In this document: positions 43,571 to 51,452 of the stretch, one piece after another
Layout of the letters: each line of letters begins with the position of its first letter
Numbering within the stretch: the first letter of the stretch is position 1
Assembly: GCA_913778275.1 (NCBI GenBank)
Contig: CAJYWN010000005.1
Coordinates: 1-64,000 of the forward strand
Direction: 5' to 3'
Source of the DNA: an uncultured Chryseobacterium sp.
GTDB lineage: Bacteria > Bacteroidota > Bacteroidia > Flavobacteriales > Weeksellaceae
DNA: 64,000 nt
Notes under the pieces: generated by a model
What the model saw: the letters and a program-made list of their open reading frames with translations, nothing else
Database searches by the model: none
What the model was told of the DNA's origin: nothing
Made by a program: the position numbers and the translations under genes

Positions 43571-44215
43571 TTAATTTCCAAAATCCACGAAAATGCTGAA
43601 CCTTGATTTCGCTTCACTATCTTCACCGGCAAGATATATGCTATAACGAAGCATTAATTTACTTCCTAAGCTAAATCTTTTTATATGAGATTTCAAAACC
43701 AAGTTTTTCTATACAATTTACTCCTGTGGTTTTGCGAATTACTTCTTTAAAACTGCCTGTTCCAGCAGTATGTTTCACTCCATACTCCGAATATTCGGGA
43801 AAGAATGCTTTTTGCGTTTTTTCCAAAGTCTGTAAAATCCTGTTGCTGCATACTTACACTGGTTTCCAAAGCGGTATTGCGTTTTATTTCTTCTTTAAAT
43901 GATACCTGTGTTAGTAATACCTCCAGTTTGTTTTTCGAAAATTATAATTCAACCGTCTGTTAGTCTCAGTTTCCAGTTCCGAACCGAAAACTCGGATCTA
44001 TTATGGTGATTTTACTTTTCACCAAATTCTCTGATCAGAATTTTCACGCCGAACCCTCCGTTCGGTTGATTAAAAAAGTTTATGGATTAATCATCTTATG
44101 AATTCCCATTACATTCGCATCAGTAATTCCTTAAATTCTGATTTTTACCAAAACGATTCTTAATACCTGCATCTTTTAGCAACAAAAATTCTCCCCCAAA
44201 CTGGATGGGTATTGA
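43571..44215 (-). pseudogene. Decayed outer-membrane beta-barrel protein gene
   Basis: The last part reads cleanly on the minus strand: FSLGSKLMLRYSIYLAGE, DSEAKSRFSIFVDFGN, then TAA (43573..43571). The pattern of alternating residues and a terminal aromatic strand is typical of a barrel C-terminus. A frameshift near 43695 joins it to KLGFEISYKK. Further upstream, short coding-like fragments (e.g. FNQPNGGFGVKILIREFGEK and VSFKEEIKRNTALETSV) are scattered over all frames between stops. It directly follows the peroxidase gene and ends at a proper terminator, so it was once the third gene of the MbnP operon. Confidence 0.6.
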
Positions 44216-44230
44216 ATCTCTTCCTGATTA

Positions 44231-45307
44231 TTACTCGGCAAATTTCGGATTGGTAATAAAGTTTTTATCGCTTAAGGTTTTCAAAAATGCAATAATATAT
44301 TTCTTTTCCTGGCTGTTCATTGGAATTCCGATATGTCCGTTCTGCCTTAAGAGTGGATCGAGATTCGGCTGGCTTTCTACATTATCGGCATAAAAATCCA
44401 TTACTGCGTCTAACGTATAAAATCTTCCGTCGTGCATATACGGAGAGGTATATTCTACATTCCTTAAGCTTGGAACCCGAAACTTCATATTGTCATTCCA
44501 ATCCAGTGTTACACGATATCTTCCTCTGTCGTCAAACTGACTATTATAATACATTCCCGTATTACGAAAGCTTTGATCTGTAAATAAATCTCCGGAATGG
44601 CAGGACGCACATTTGGCCTGAAACAAATCCATTCCAAGATTTTCTTCAGCAGTAAAAACCGTTGTTCCTTTTTTCATTCTGTCGTATTTTGAATCTGCGG
44701 AAACCATGGTTGCCATAAACTGCGAAATGGCTTTCAAAATTCTTGCGCCAGTAATGTTTTCATCGCCGAAAGCTGCCTTGAACATTTTTTTATAAGTGCC
44801 ATCAGTATTAAGTTTTCCGACGACTTCAGGAAGAGAGCTGTCCATTTCAAAATTTGTGGTAATGGGAACCAAGGACCTTTCATCTAGGTTATGGCTCACT
44901 CCGTCCCAAGTATAATTTTTTAGAAAAGCCATATTTTGTATTGGTGGCGTGTTACGCAACCCGGCCCGGTCATCAATGCCGTGACTTATACTGTGACCGT
45001 GATGGCTAAAAGCATATTCCTGAATATGGCAAAAACCGCATGAAATGGTATTATTCCGGGATAATTTCCCATCATAAAACAGTTTTTTTCCTAATGCTAC
45101 CCCATTTACAGTGACCGGATTTCCTGTCATATCAAATGTCATTTCCGGAAATCCTGAAGGTTTTTCAAGTTTATAAACTTCATCTTTTGGTAAAGGTTCA
45201 ATAACCTCATCGCCATTACAAGACATCAATACAAAAACTATGAAGAAAAGAAAAACCCAAAGAGAGCTGCATTGCTCTCTTTGGGATTGTTGGAAACAAT
45301 TAATCAT
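44231..45307 (-). CDS. Diheme cytochrome c peroxidase-like lipoprotein (MbnH-like)
   Basis: The 358 residues have a lipoprotein signal (LWVFLFFIVFVLMSC) and two c-type haem sites, CGFCH (about 90) and CASCH (about 237), in the CcpA/MauG fold (GKKLFYDGKLSRNNTISCGF; TPPIQNMAFLKNYTWDG). Partnered MbnH enzymes oxidise a tryptophan of MbnP to make a copper site; the adjacency of MbnP suggests this job. The ATG overlaps the MbnP stop by 8 bases. A terminator-like hairpin is embedded in codons 8-17, so the N-terminus may be partly an attenuator; a start nearer residue 28 cannot be excluded. Confidence 0.88.
   Translation of the reverse strand: MINCFQQSQREQCSSLWVFLFFIVFVLMSCNGDEVIEPLPKDEVYKLEKPSGFPEMTFDMTGNPVTVNGVALGKKLFYDGKLSRNNTISCGFCHIQEYAFSHHGHSISHGIDDRAGLRNTPPIQNMAFLKNYTWDGVSHNLDERSLVPITTNFEMDSSLPEVVGKLNTDGTYKKMFKAAFGDENITGARILKAISQFMATMVSADSKYDRMKKGTTVFTAEENLGMDLFQAKCASCHSGDLFTDQSFRNTGMYYNSQFDDRGRYRVTLDWNDNMKFRVPSLRNVEYTSPYMHDGRFYTLDAVMDFYADNVESQPNLDPLLRQNGHIGIPMNSQEKKYIIAFLKTLSDKNFITNPKFAE
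45251..45285 (-). terminator. Terminator-like hairpin at the MbnP-peroxidase junction
   Basis: On the minus strand CCCAAAGAGAGC (45285..45274) pairs perfectly with GCTCTCTTTGGG (45267..45256) around a 6-base loop, followed by TTTTTCTTTT. It has every feature of an intrinsic terminator, but lies 15-50 bases downstream of the MbnP stop, within the first codons of the peroxidase frame. It probably lowers or conditions peroxidase expression relative to MbnP. Confidence 0.75.
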
Positions 45308-46112
45308 TGTGAACGTGATCTACTTTAAACATTTTCGAAACATTATTAGTCACACTAACCAGATGTTGGTTGGATCCTACTGCCGTATCATTGGAATTAT
45401 CCAGCGTTAACACATTTTGTCCGCTTAGGTATTGATTAAAATCCGCCAAAATATGAATTGATGGCGTAATTTCTTTTGACACTCTTGCAGTGGTTGGCAA
45501 GTCAAGTGTAATTTCACGGTAAAGATCTGCAGTATTATTGGCAGAAGTATTTCCCATATTTCCACAATGGTTCACAAATTCTGTAGTGGCTGAAGAGCTT
45601 CCGTATTTGCCTTCCAATTTCATAAAGACATATCCTGCGGCCCAAGCCCAAGCCATTCCAGAACTGTTAGCTTTCTGCCAGAACACACCTTGTCCTTCCT
45701 GACCAATTAGATAAGCACTCTGACTGATCCCTAAACCTATTTTAATTTTCCTATAATTATTTTTCGGAATTTTTTTCAGGTTAATATAATTAATTCCGGC
45801 AACGGCTTCTGCCTGATCTATGATAAATGCTCCGTTGTCCGGATCGTTGTAATAGTATTTAAATTCATTTCCATTTTCATCAATTAAAATGACATTACTG
45901 ATGATGTATTTGAGAGTTGAAAAATTGTGTTTTTGTCCGTTTAGAGATGTTTGTGTAGTCTGATTTAAAACAATACCTCCTAAATTATTAAATCTGTTTT
46001 CGAATTTCAGCTCAAGATTTCCCGGAGTGGAATCCGTTGTATCATCATTTGTTCTACATGATGAAAGGGTAAATAAAGTAAAGGCAATAAATAGTATTTT
46101 ATAAATTTTCAT
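45300..46112 (-). CDS. MbnP family copper-binding lipoprotein
   Basis: The 270 residues begin with a lipoprotein signal (MKIYKILFIAFTLFTLSSCR, Cys19). They match the MbnP family: FSTLKYIISNVILIDENGNE, GLGISQSAYLIGQEGQG-like stretches, and the tryptophan-rich GMAWAWAAGYVFMKLEGKYG at about 150-170, where the partner enzyme forms kynurenine in studied homologues. C-terminal histidines (FKVDHVHND) complete a plausible Cu(I) site. It is translationally coupled to the diheme enzyme. Confidence 0.9.
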   Translation of the reverse strand: MKIYKILFIAFTLFTLSSCRTNDDTTDSTPGNLELKFENRFNNLGGIVLNQTTQTSLNGQKHNFSTLKYIISNVILIDENGNEFKYYYNDPDNGAFIIDQAEAVAGINYINLKKIPKNNYRKIKIGLGISQSAYLIGQEGQGVFWQKANSSGMAWAWAAGYVFMKLEGKYGSSSATTEFVNHCGNMGNTSANNTADLYREITLDLPTTARVSKEITPSIHILADFNQYLSGQNVLTLDNSNDTAVGSNQHLVSVTNNVSKMFKVDHVHND

Positions 46113-46177
46113 TTTTTGTTTTTTTAGTAATAAATATGTTGATATATCCCATCTGAAATGGAATGAAAGTACTTATC

Positions 46178-46251
46178 CTTTTTAGATTCTGACGCTAAGA
46201 ATGATCTAAAAAGATATGAGTGAATAGCCCTTCCAAGTGACTAAAAAGTCA
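46178..46251. promoter_or_regulatory. Two inverted repeats upstream of the MbnP gene
   Basis: CTTTTTAGAT (46178..46187) and ATCTAAAAAG (46204..46213) are perfect 10-base arms around a 16-base centre that itself partly pairs (ATTCT/AGAAT). A second hairpin (TGACT-AAAA-AGTCA with CCTTCC/GGAAAG flanks and an AAG bulge) follows at 46229..46256. They lie between the cysteine-less CKGKC paralogue and MbnP. They could terminate the upstream gene or serve as an operator for the metal operon. Confidence 0.5.
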
Positions 46252-46263
46252 GGAAAGACATCA

Positions 46264-46650
46264 CTAAAAAAAAATTATACACAAAAAAACCGGCGGCCGG
46301 AAAATATTTTGTAAAAACAGATAAGAATATGTAGTTTCATATAGAAATTTGTAGCTTGAAAAGAGTGTGTTTTCTATTGTGTTAATTTTGGTAATCCTAG
46401 AAAGAATGTATACATCAAGCAATTTCTGACCTAAACTTTTTGCTTTATCAAAAGATGAAGAATCCGAAGTACTTCTTTTCACAACTTCCTTTGATAAATA
46501 ATATTTTCCTTTACTATGGATTTTGGGATTTCTTTTCTTGACAAGTAAAATTTCCGCGATATGCATATCATCTGCAACATAATCAACAAGTGGCACCACA
46601 GGGCTTAATACCACAAATAAAGCGAAGAATATACTGCAAATTAAATTCAT
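46264..46650 (-). CDS. Cysteine-less paralogue of the CKGKC membrane-anchored family
   Basis: The 128 residues have an N-terminal membrane segment (CSIFFALFVVLSPVVPLVDY) and the same plan as the 120-residue protein at 48239. In the motif the partner reads STCKGKCYVAKELAK, while this one reads IHSKGKYYLSKEVVK: both cysteines are replaced, by Ser and Tyr. The C-terminus keeps the partner's FxxIFxPP pattern (NIFRPPVFL). The frame is intact, so it is not simply broken, but any cysteine-based metal or disulfide function is lost. Function unknown. Confidence 0.7.
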   Translation of the reverse strand: MNLICSIFFALFVVLSPVVPLVDYVADDMHIAEILLVKKRNPKIHSKGKYYLSKEVVKRSTSDSSSFDKAKSLGQKLLDVYILSRITKINTIENTLFSSYKFLYETTYSYLFLQNIFRPPVFLCIIFF

Positions 46651-47091
46651 TCAGATTATTTTTACTGATTACTACTTTGTATCTATAGCTGATTTCTTTT
46701 AAGTCGGTCACTTTCCAGATAGCGGTAAGATAAGTCTGTTTCTTTTAATGATATACATGCTCTCATACATCATACAGAAATAGGTGTTACAGTCTGCTCC
46801 ATAACATCCATAAAAGGATTGCATTGGGTAGACGTAAACCAAAATAATAATTTACCAATTTTATCTGCAGAAAGCCAATTATTTCTGGAATTTTCTTCTG
46901 TTCCACAGTATACTGAAAACTACGTAAGTTCATTAATAATGAGTTAATTACAGCAAATATATAAAATTTGTGATAAATTTACAGATCCTCAATTAATTTT
47001 CAAATTTAAATATTTTATTTAAATTAAAGGTTAAAGTTCTTAAGCAGGAAGTCTTAAATCATTAAAAAAACGTCCCCCATTCATCCAGCTA
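46651..47091. other. Gene-poor gap with possible tiny cysteine-rich frame
   Basis: About 440 bases without a firm gene. On the minus strand 46824..46708 encodes 38 residues with three cysteines (MQSFYGCYGADCNTYFCMM...) behind a -7-like TATATTTG at 46961..46954 that may serve the downstream paralogue. On the plus strand a stretch of about 40 codons around 46815-46925 is open but startless. Both may be remnants; neither is supported enough for a gene call. Confidence 0.4.
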
Positions 47092-47772
47092 TTATTTCAA
47101 CAACTTTTTAATATCTTCCATTAAAATTTCCCGGTCCGGATGGTATTTTCCGGTTAGCTTTGGCACCTTCCCTTCCGGATCTTCATAATTCAATCCTGAA
47201 TAATAAAGGATGGGCATATTTTCTTTATTGTACCGGCAGCGGATATTTCCCTCCTTATCCACTAAGGCAATCATTCCACTGTGGTTCAGGCTTTCGCTTT
47301 CATCTTCCTTATCACCGACATATATATTGAACTGATCGGCAAGCTTTCCGATATAGTCTCTGTTGCCCGTAAGAAAATGCCAGTTGGGAGATTTCGCTCC
47401 TATTCTTTCAGCATGTTCTTTCAAGGTTTGAGGTGTATCATTTTCAGGGTCGATACTGATAGAAATGATTCCGAAATCGGGACTGCTGATTTCTTCTTCG
47501 ATAGCTTTCATATTGGTATTCATCACCGGACAAATGGTAGGACACCTGCTGAAGAAAAATTCTACGAGATATACTTTTCCAAGCATATCTTCATTGGTGA
47601 CTTTCCTGTTGTTCTGATCGGTAAGCTGAAAATCGGGAACTTTCATTACAGTGTACAGATTTTTTTTGAAATAGCCCATTCCGACACCGATTCCCAGAAA
47701 AAGTAAAGCAATCACCACAATAGGAACAATTACTTTATTTTTGGAATTGTTGGTTTTCTTATTTTTTGGCAT
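47092..47772 (-). CDS. SCO1/SenC family copper-chaperone protein
   Basis: SCO proteins deliver copper to cytochrome oxidase or act as thiol oxidoreductases. From the ATG at 47772 the protein has 226 residues: a membrane anchor (VIVPIVVIALLFLGIGVGMG), a thioredoxin fold with the copper/thiol motif FFSRCPTICPVM (Cys77, Cys81), and the third ligand in NHSGMIALVDKEG. I choose this start because it overlaps the preceding YHS gene by 14 bases and begins right before the anchor; a frame to 47814 would add 14 residues inside that gene. Confidence 0.92.
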   Translation of the reverse strand: MPKNKKTNNSKNKVIVPIVVIALLFLGIGVGMGYFKKNLYTVMKVPDFQLTDQNNRKVTNEDMLGKVYLVEFFFSRCPTICPVMNTNMKAIEEEISSPDFGIISISIDPENDTPQTLKEHAERIGAKSPNWHFLTGNRDYIGKLADQFNIYVGDKEDESESLNHSGMIALVDKEGNIRCRYNKENMPILYYSGLNYEDPEGKVPKLTGKYHPDREILMEDIKKLLK

Positions 47773-48034
47773 ATTTCTCAGGATTCTTTTTAAATTCGTC
47801 TTTACAGTAGGCACTGCAAAAACCGTACGTTTTATTTTTATACACTGCAGTATCTTTCATATCTGCTTCTGTGGGCATATTACAGATCGGATCTACCGCA
47901 TTGGCAAATTTTACTGTTTTTGTATTGGATTTTATTGCTGTTTTAGCCTTTTTATGTTTTACTTTAGGGGTTTCCTGGGCACATGCCATAAGGGAAACAG
48001 ACAATAATGCCGTTACAATAACTTTTGATTTCAT
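47759..48034 (-). CDS. YHS-domain lipoprotein
   Basis: The 91 residues have a lipoprotein-like signal (MKSKVIVTALLSVSLMACAQ, Cys18), a lysine-rich linker and a YHS/TRASH metal-binding domain: DPICNMPTEAD, then TYGFCSAYCKDEFKKNPEKY, with three cysteines placed as in copper- or heavy-metal-binding members. It is translationally coupled to the SCO gene (14-base overlap), so a periplasmic copper-handling role with SCO is likely. Confidence 0.88.
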   Translation of the reverse strand: MKSKVIVTALLSVSLMACAQETPKVKHKKAKTAIKSNTKTVKFANAVDPICNMPTEADMKDTAVYKNKTYGFCSAYCKDEFKKNPEKYAKK

Positions 48035-48108
48035 TTTTATTTACATTGAAATGATTAATGATATTTGAATGGATTGATTTTTTAACTAAAACCTAACAAT
48101 AGATTTAG

Positions 48109-48179
48109 TTTAACGCTAAGCTCGCAAGTTTTTTGTAACTTAATGTTTACGGGTTCGCAAAGGCGTTAACACTCAGCAA
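48109..48179. repeat. Dispersed intergenic repeat, copy 2 (inverted)
   Basis: 48153..48179 is the exact reverse complement of 26398..26424, and TTTAACGC at the other end (48109..48116) corresponds to the distal GCGTTAAA of copy 1. The middle parts differ. It fills the spacer between the CKGKC protein gene and the YHS gene. Confidence 0.8.
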
Positions 48180-48238
48180 GTGATAGCTATACTTTATTTT
48201 TAGTATCGATTCAACTAAACAATTAGCTGAAAATAATA

Positions 48239-48601
48239 TTAAGCTAAAGGAGGATGGAATATTCTGGAAAAATACTCTGAAGTATGGAAATTAATATAAC
48301 TTGAGTCTGAGTTTCTGTTTAAAATATCAAACTGATTGTAACCTGAAAAGGAAAGAATTTCATGGGCTATAAATACATCCAGTCCCGGAATCTTTACTGT
48401 CTGATTGGTATTGGATTGTTTTTCTGTTTTTGCCAGTTCTTTTGCTACATAGCATTTGCCTTTGCAGGTAGATTGGGGAATATTTCTGTTTTCACAAAGA
48501 TTTTTCACAATATAATCATAGTTAACCGCATAATTCATTAATGGCAAAATGGGACGTAATGCAATGGTGAAAATGATCAATATGGAAATGAGAAACTTCA
48601 A
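48239..48601 (-). CDS. CKGKC-motif membrane-anchored protein of a metal cluster
   Basis: The frame starts with TTG (48601..48599) giving MKFLISILIIFTIALRPILP, an export or anchor segment; no ATG precedes residue 22. The 120 residues include NYDYIVKNLCENRN and STCKGKCYVAKELAKTEKQ (about 45-62), with a CxxxC pair and a further Cys, and end SEYFSRIFHPPLA. I recall such proteins next to SCO, YHS and TonB genes in Flavobacteria, but know no assigned function. Cysteine spacing suggests copper or a disulfide. Confidence 0.75.
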   Translation of the reverse strand: MKFLISILIIFTIALRPILPLMNYAVNYDYIVKNLCENRNIPQSTCKGKCYVAKELAKTEKQSNTNQTVKIPGLDVFIAHEILSFSGYNQFDILNRNSDSSYINFHTSEYFSRIFHPPLA

Positions 48602-49025
48602 TGACGTATTGTGTGTTACAAATATACTAATGAAATTTTGTTTTAATGCAGATTATGATGAAAGTCAGCTTCAGCAATTATTTCGTAAATGATTTATTTC
48701 CCCACGGATTTTTTAGATCGCACAGCTTTGGATGAACAAAATAATTTAAGTATTAAAAATCTGCGAAATTGTGAAAGCTGTGGGAGCTTTTATATTTCTC
48801 AACCACGGATTACACGAATTTTCACAGATGAATACAGTTCTTTATCATGAAACTAAAGAGAATCTACGGAATCTGCGGGAGAAAAATAAATTTTGGCTAA
48901 AGCCAAATTGAAAAAATTATCCTTGCAAACGGGCTAAAGCCCGTTCCTGTTGATGAGTAAAACTCATTTTGACAATATATGCGCAAATACTATAAACTTC
49001 TATCCTACTTCCCTCTTCCGGTTTA
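48602..49025. other. Gap with several repeat-like elements
   Basis: 424 bases without a gene. It contains a TATATTTG element at 48626..48619 (possible promoter for the CKGKC gene), a stretch CCACGGATTACACGAATTTT (about 48803..48822) of a kind widespread between flavobacterial genes, a weaker related start at about 48700, and two adjacent REP-like palindromes at 48892..48945. Confidence 0.6.
48892..48945. repeat. Twin REP-like palindromes
   Basis: TTTGGCTAAAGCCAAA (48892..48907) and AACGGGCTAAAGCCCGTT (48928..48945) share the centre GGCTAAAGCC in 7- and 8-bp stems with an AA loop. They lie 20 bases apart downstream of the metal ATPase gene and look like members of one dispersed family. Confidence 0.8.
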
Positions 49026-50984
49026 TTAAAACTTCATCCGTTGAATTCTCACTGCATTCAAAATGGCTAATAAAGCGACTCCGACATCGGCAAAAACCGC
49101 TTCCCACATCGTTGCCGATCCACCCGCACCCAGTATAAGAACAGCAGCTTTAATCGTAAAGGCCAACGTCATATTCTGCCACACAATCTTCCTGGTCTGT
49201 TTTCCGATATTGATAGCCATCGGGATTTTACCCGGCATGTCATCCTGAATGACAACATCAGCCGTTTCAATGGTGGCATCACTTCCCAATCCGCCCATTG
49301 CTATCCCCACATCACTTAAAGCGATTACCGGAGCATCATTCACGCCGTCTCCCACAAAAGCTACGGTTTGATTTTTTGCTTTTATCTCCTTCACCTTGTT
49401 TACCTTATCTTCGGGAAGCAGATCACCATAAGCATTTTGAATTCCTAATGTATTGGCAACATGCTTGACAACGGATGATTTATCTCCACTGAGCATGGTG
49501 GTTTTTACTCCTAAAGATTTCAATCTACTGATCGTTAATTGCGCATCCGCCTTAACAGAGTCTGCTATTGTTAAATACCCGACAAACTTTCGATCATAAG
49601 CCACTGCAATTAATGTATACACCATATTTTCAGTCTGAATATCATATTTGATGCTGAATTGATCCATTAATTTAAAGTTTCCCACCAATAGTTCCTTTCC
49701 ATTGATGACTGCCTTTATACCATACCCTGCGATTTCTTCCGGATTTTCAAATATAACCGAATGGTCGACTTCTCCAACATATTCATGGATCGCGGTTGCT
49801 ACAGGATGCGAGCTTTTACTTTCCAGGGCATTGACTAACTTTAAGATTTCGTTTTTATTAAATATATCATTAAAGTGAACTTCCTGAACTTTAAAAACAC
49901 CTTGCGTTAACGTTCCGGTTTTATCCATCACTACATTCTGAATATTGGCCAAAACATCCAGAAAATTGCTTCCCTTGAATAATATCCCGTTTTTGCTCCC
50001 TGCCCCGATTCCTCCAAAATAGCCTAAAGGAATAGAAATCACTAACGCACACGGACAAGAGATCACGAGGAAAACCAATGCTCTGTACAGCCATGCTCTG
50101 AACTGATAATCTTCTACAAATAAATAGGGTAAAAATGTGATTCCTATAGCAAGAAATACGACAATCGGGGTATAGATTTTAGCAAATTTCCTGATGAATA
50201 ATTCGGTGGGAGCTTTTTGAGCAGTTGCGTTCTGAACAAGCTCTAAAATTTTGCTCAGCTTACTGTCTTTATAGGCTGTTGTAACCTTGACTTCGCTCAC
50301 CCTATTCAGGTTGATCATTCCTGCTAAAACAGTTTCTCCTTTTGTTTTGGTATCGGGTTTACTTTCTCCCGTTAATGCAGAAGTATTGAAAGAGGCTGTT
50401 TCAGATAAAAGCTCTCCGTCTAATCCCAGCTTTTCTCCTGATTTTAACTGAATAATTTCTCCGATATTTACTTTCTGTGCTTTTACTGTTTCCGGTTTTC
50501 CATTTTTTAAAATCGTAACTTCGTCGGGTCTTTGATCCAGCAACAGCTTAATATTGGTTTTGGCTCTGGTTACGGCCATTCCCTGAAAAACTTCTCCAAC
50601 AGAATAAAACAACATTACGGCTACCCCTTCAGGATATTCTCCTATAGCGAAGGCGCCTACGGTGGCGATTCCCATTAAGAAAAACTCGGAAAAGATATCT
50701 CCGTTTCTAATGCTTTCAAAGGCTTCTTTTAAAACAGGCAATCCCACCGGAACATAGGCAACTAAATACCAGATGAAACGGATGCTTCCTGTAAACCATT
50801 CCGGTTTTATAACGTTGTCTAAAACAATTCCTATTAATAATAACATGAAGGAAACAATTGCAGGAAGGAACATTTGAAATACCGGCTTGCCGCCTATATC
50901 ATGAGAATGTTCGTGGTTGTGGTCATGCTCTTCATGGTCATGTTTATGTTCCTGCTTGGGCTTTGTACTGCAGCATTCTTCCAT
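49026..50984 (-). CDS. Zinc/cadmium-type heavy-metal P1B ATPase
   Basis: This inner-membrane pump exports divalent metal at the cost of ATP. The 652 residues lack the usual N-terminal HMA domain and have instead a Cys/His-rich tail (MEECCSTKPKQEHKHDHEEH, then DHNHEHSHD). Core motifs are intact: LTGES, SCPCALVISIPLGYFGG in the transport helix, phosphorylation site MDKTGTLTQG, SSHPVATAI (HP locus) and GDGVNDAPVIALSDVGIAMG. The CPC motif and His-rich tail favour Zn/Cd over Cu. It is 45 bases behind a Fur-family regulator gene. Confidence 0.93.
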   Translation of the reverse strand: MEECCSTKPKQEHKHDHEEHDHNHEHSHDIGGKPVFQMFLPAIVSFMLLLIGIVLDNVIKPEWFTGSIRFIWYLVAYVPVGLPVLKEAFESIRNGDIFSEFFLMGIATVGAFAIGEYPEGVAVMLFYSVGEVFQGMAVTRAKTNIKLLLDQRPDEVTILKNGKPETVKAQKVNIGEIIQLKSGEKLGLDGELLSETASFNTSALTGESKPDTKTKGETVLAGMINLNRVSEVKVTTAYKDSKLSKILELVQNATAQKAPTELFIRKFAKIYTPIVVFLAIGITFLPYLFVEDYQFRAWLYRALVFLVISCPCALVISIPLGYFGGIGAGSKNGILFKGSNFLDVLANIQNVVMDKTGTLTQGVFKVQEVHFNDIFNKNEILKLVNALESKSSHPVATAIHEYVGEVDHSVIFENPEEIAGYGIKAVINGKELLVGNFKLMDQFSIKYDIQTENMVYTLIAVAYDRKFVGYLTIADSVKADAQLTISRLKSLGVKTTMLSGDKSSVVKHVANTLGIQNAYGDLLPEDKVNKVKEIKAKNQTVAFVGDGVNDAPVIALSDVGIAMGGLGSDATIETADVVIQDDMPGKIPMAINIGKQTRKIVWQNMTLAFTIKAAVLILGAGGSATMWEAVFADVGVALLAILNAVRIQRMKF

Positions 50985-51029
50985 AATTCTTTAATTTATT
51001 TCAAATGTACAGACAAAATACGTGCAACA

Positions 51030-51449
51030 CTATTGCAAACTCTCCAGACAGCCCTCACAGATTCCTTTGGCAAACAGCCTCATTTCATCAATCCTGAAAT
51101 TGGCCTGAACATTTTCCGGAAAAGAGATATCTTCCCTGCAGGTCGTCTGCTTACAGATTTTACAGTAAAAGTGAAGATGCCAGTCTTTGTGCGTATTTTC
51201 GTTGCATCCGTCGTGGCAGAGTTTATATTTGGTTGTTGTATTTTCCTGAATGCTGTGAACAATTCCTTTTTCTTCGAATGTTTTTAACGTTCTGTAAATG
51301 GTGGTGCGGTCTGCCGTTTCAAAATGATTTTCAATTTCGGATAATGACAGCGCTGCTTCCTGAGAGCTCAGAAAATCATACACCAAAATCCTCATGCTGG
51401 TGGGTTTCGTGTTTTTGCCTATCAGTTTATGTTCAATATCCTTATTCAT
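51030..51449 (-). CDS. Fur-family metal-responsive repressor (Zur-like)
   Basis: The 139 residues have the winged helix (TSMRILVYDFLSSQEAALSL, DRTTIYRTLKTFEEKGIVHS) and the metal-binding dimerisation domain with HLHFYCKICKQTTC and the C-terminal CEGC pair, i.e. the structural zinc cysteines. Its position just upstream of a zinc/cadmium-type ATPase in the same direction suggests it senses zinc and controls both genes. Fur, Zur or PerR specificity cannot be told for certain. Confidence 0.9.
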   Translation of the reverse strand: MNKDIEHKLIGKNTKPTSMRILVYDFLSSQEAALSLSEIENHFETADRTTIYRTLKTFEEKGIVHSIQENTTTKYKLCHDGCNENTHKDWHLHFYCKICKQTTCREDISFPENVQANFRIDEMRLFAKGICEGCLESLQ

Positions 51450-51452
51450 AAT

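Noticed and set aside
46815..46925. Open plus-strand stretch (about 40 codons) in the 46651-47091 gap
   Set aside because: No start codon, no continuation and no recognisable motif; kept only as a remark on the gap.
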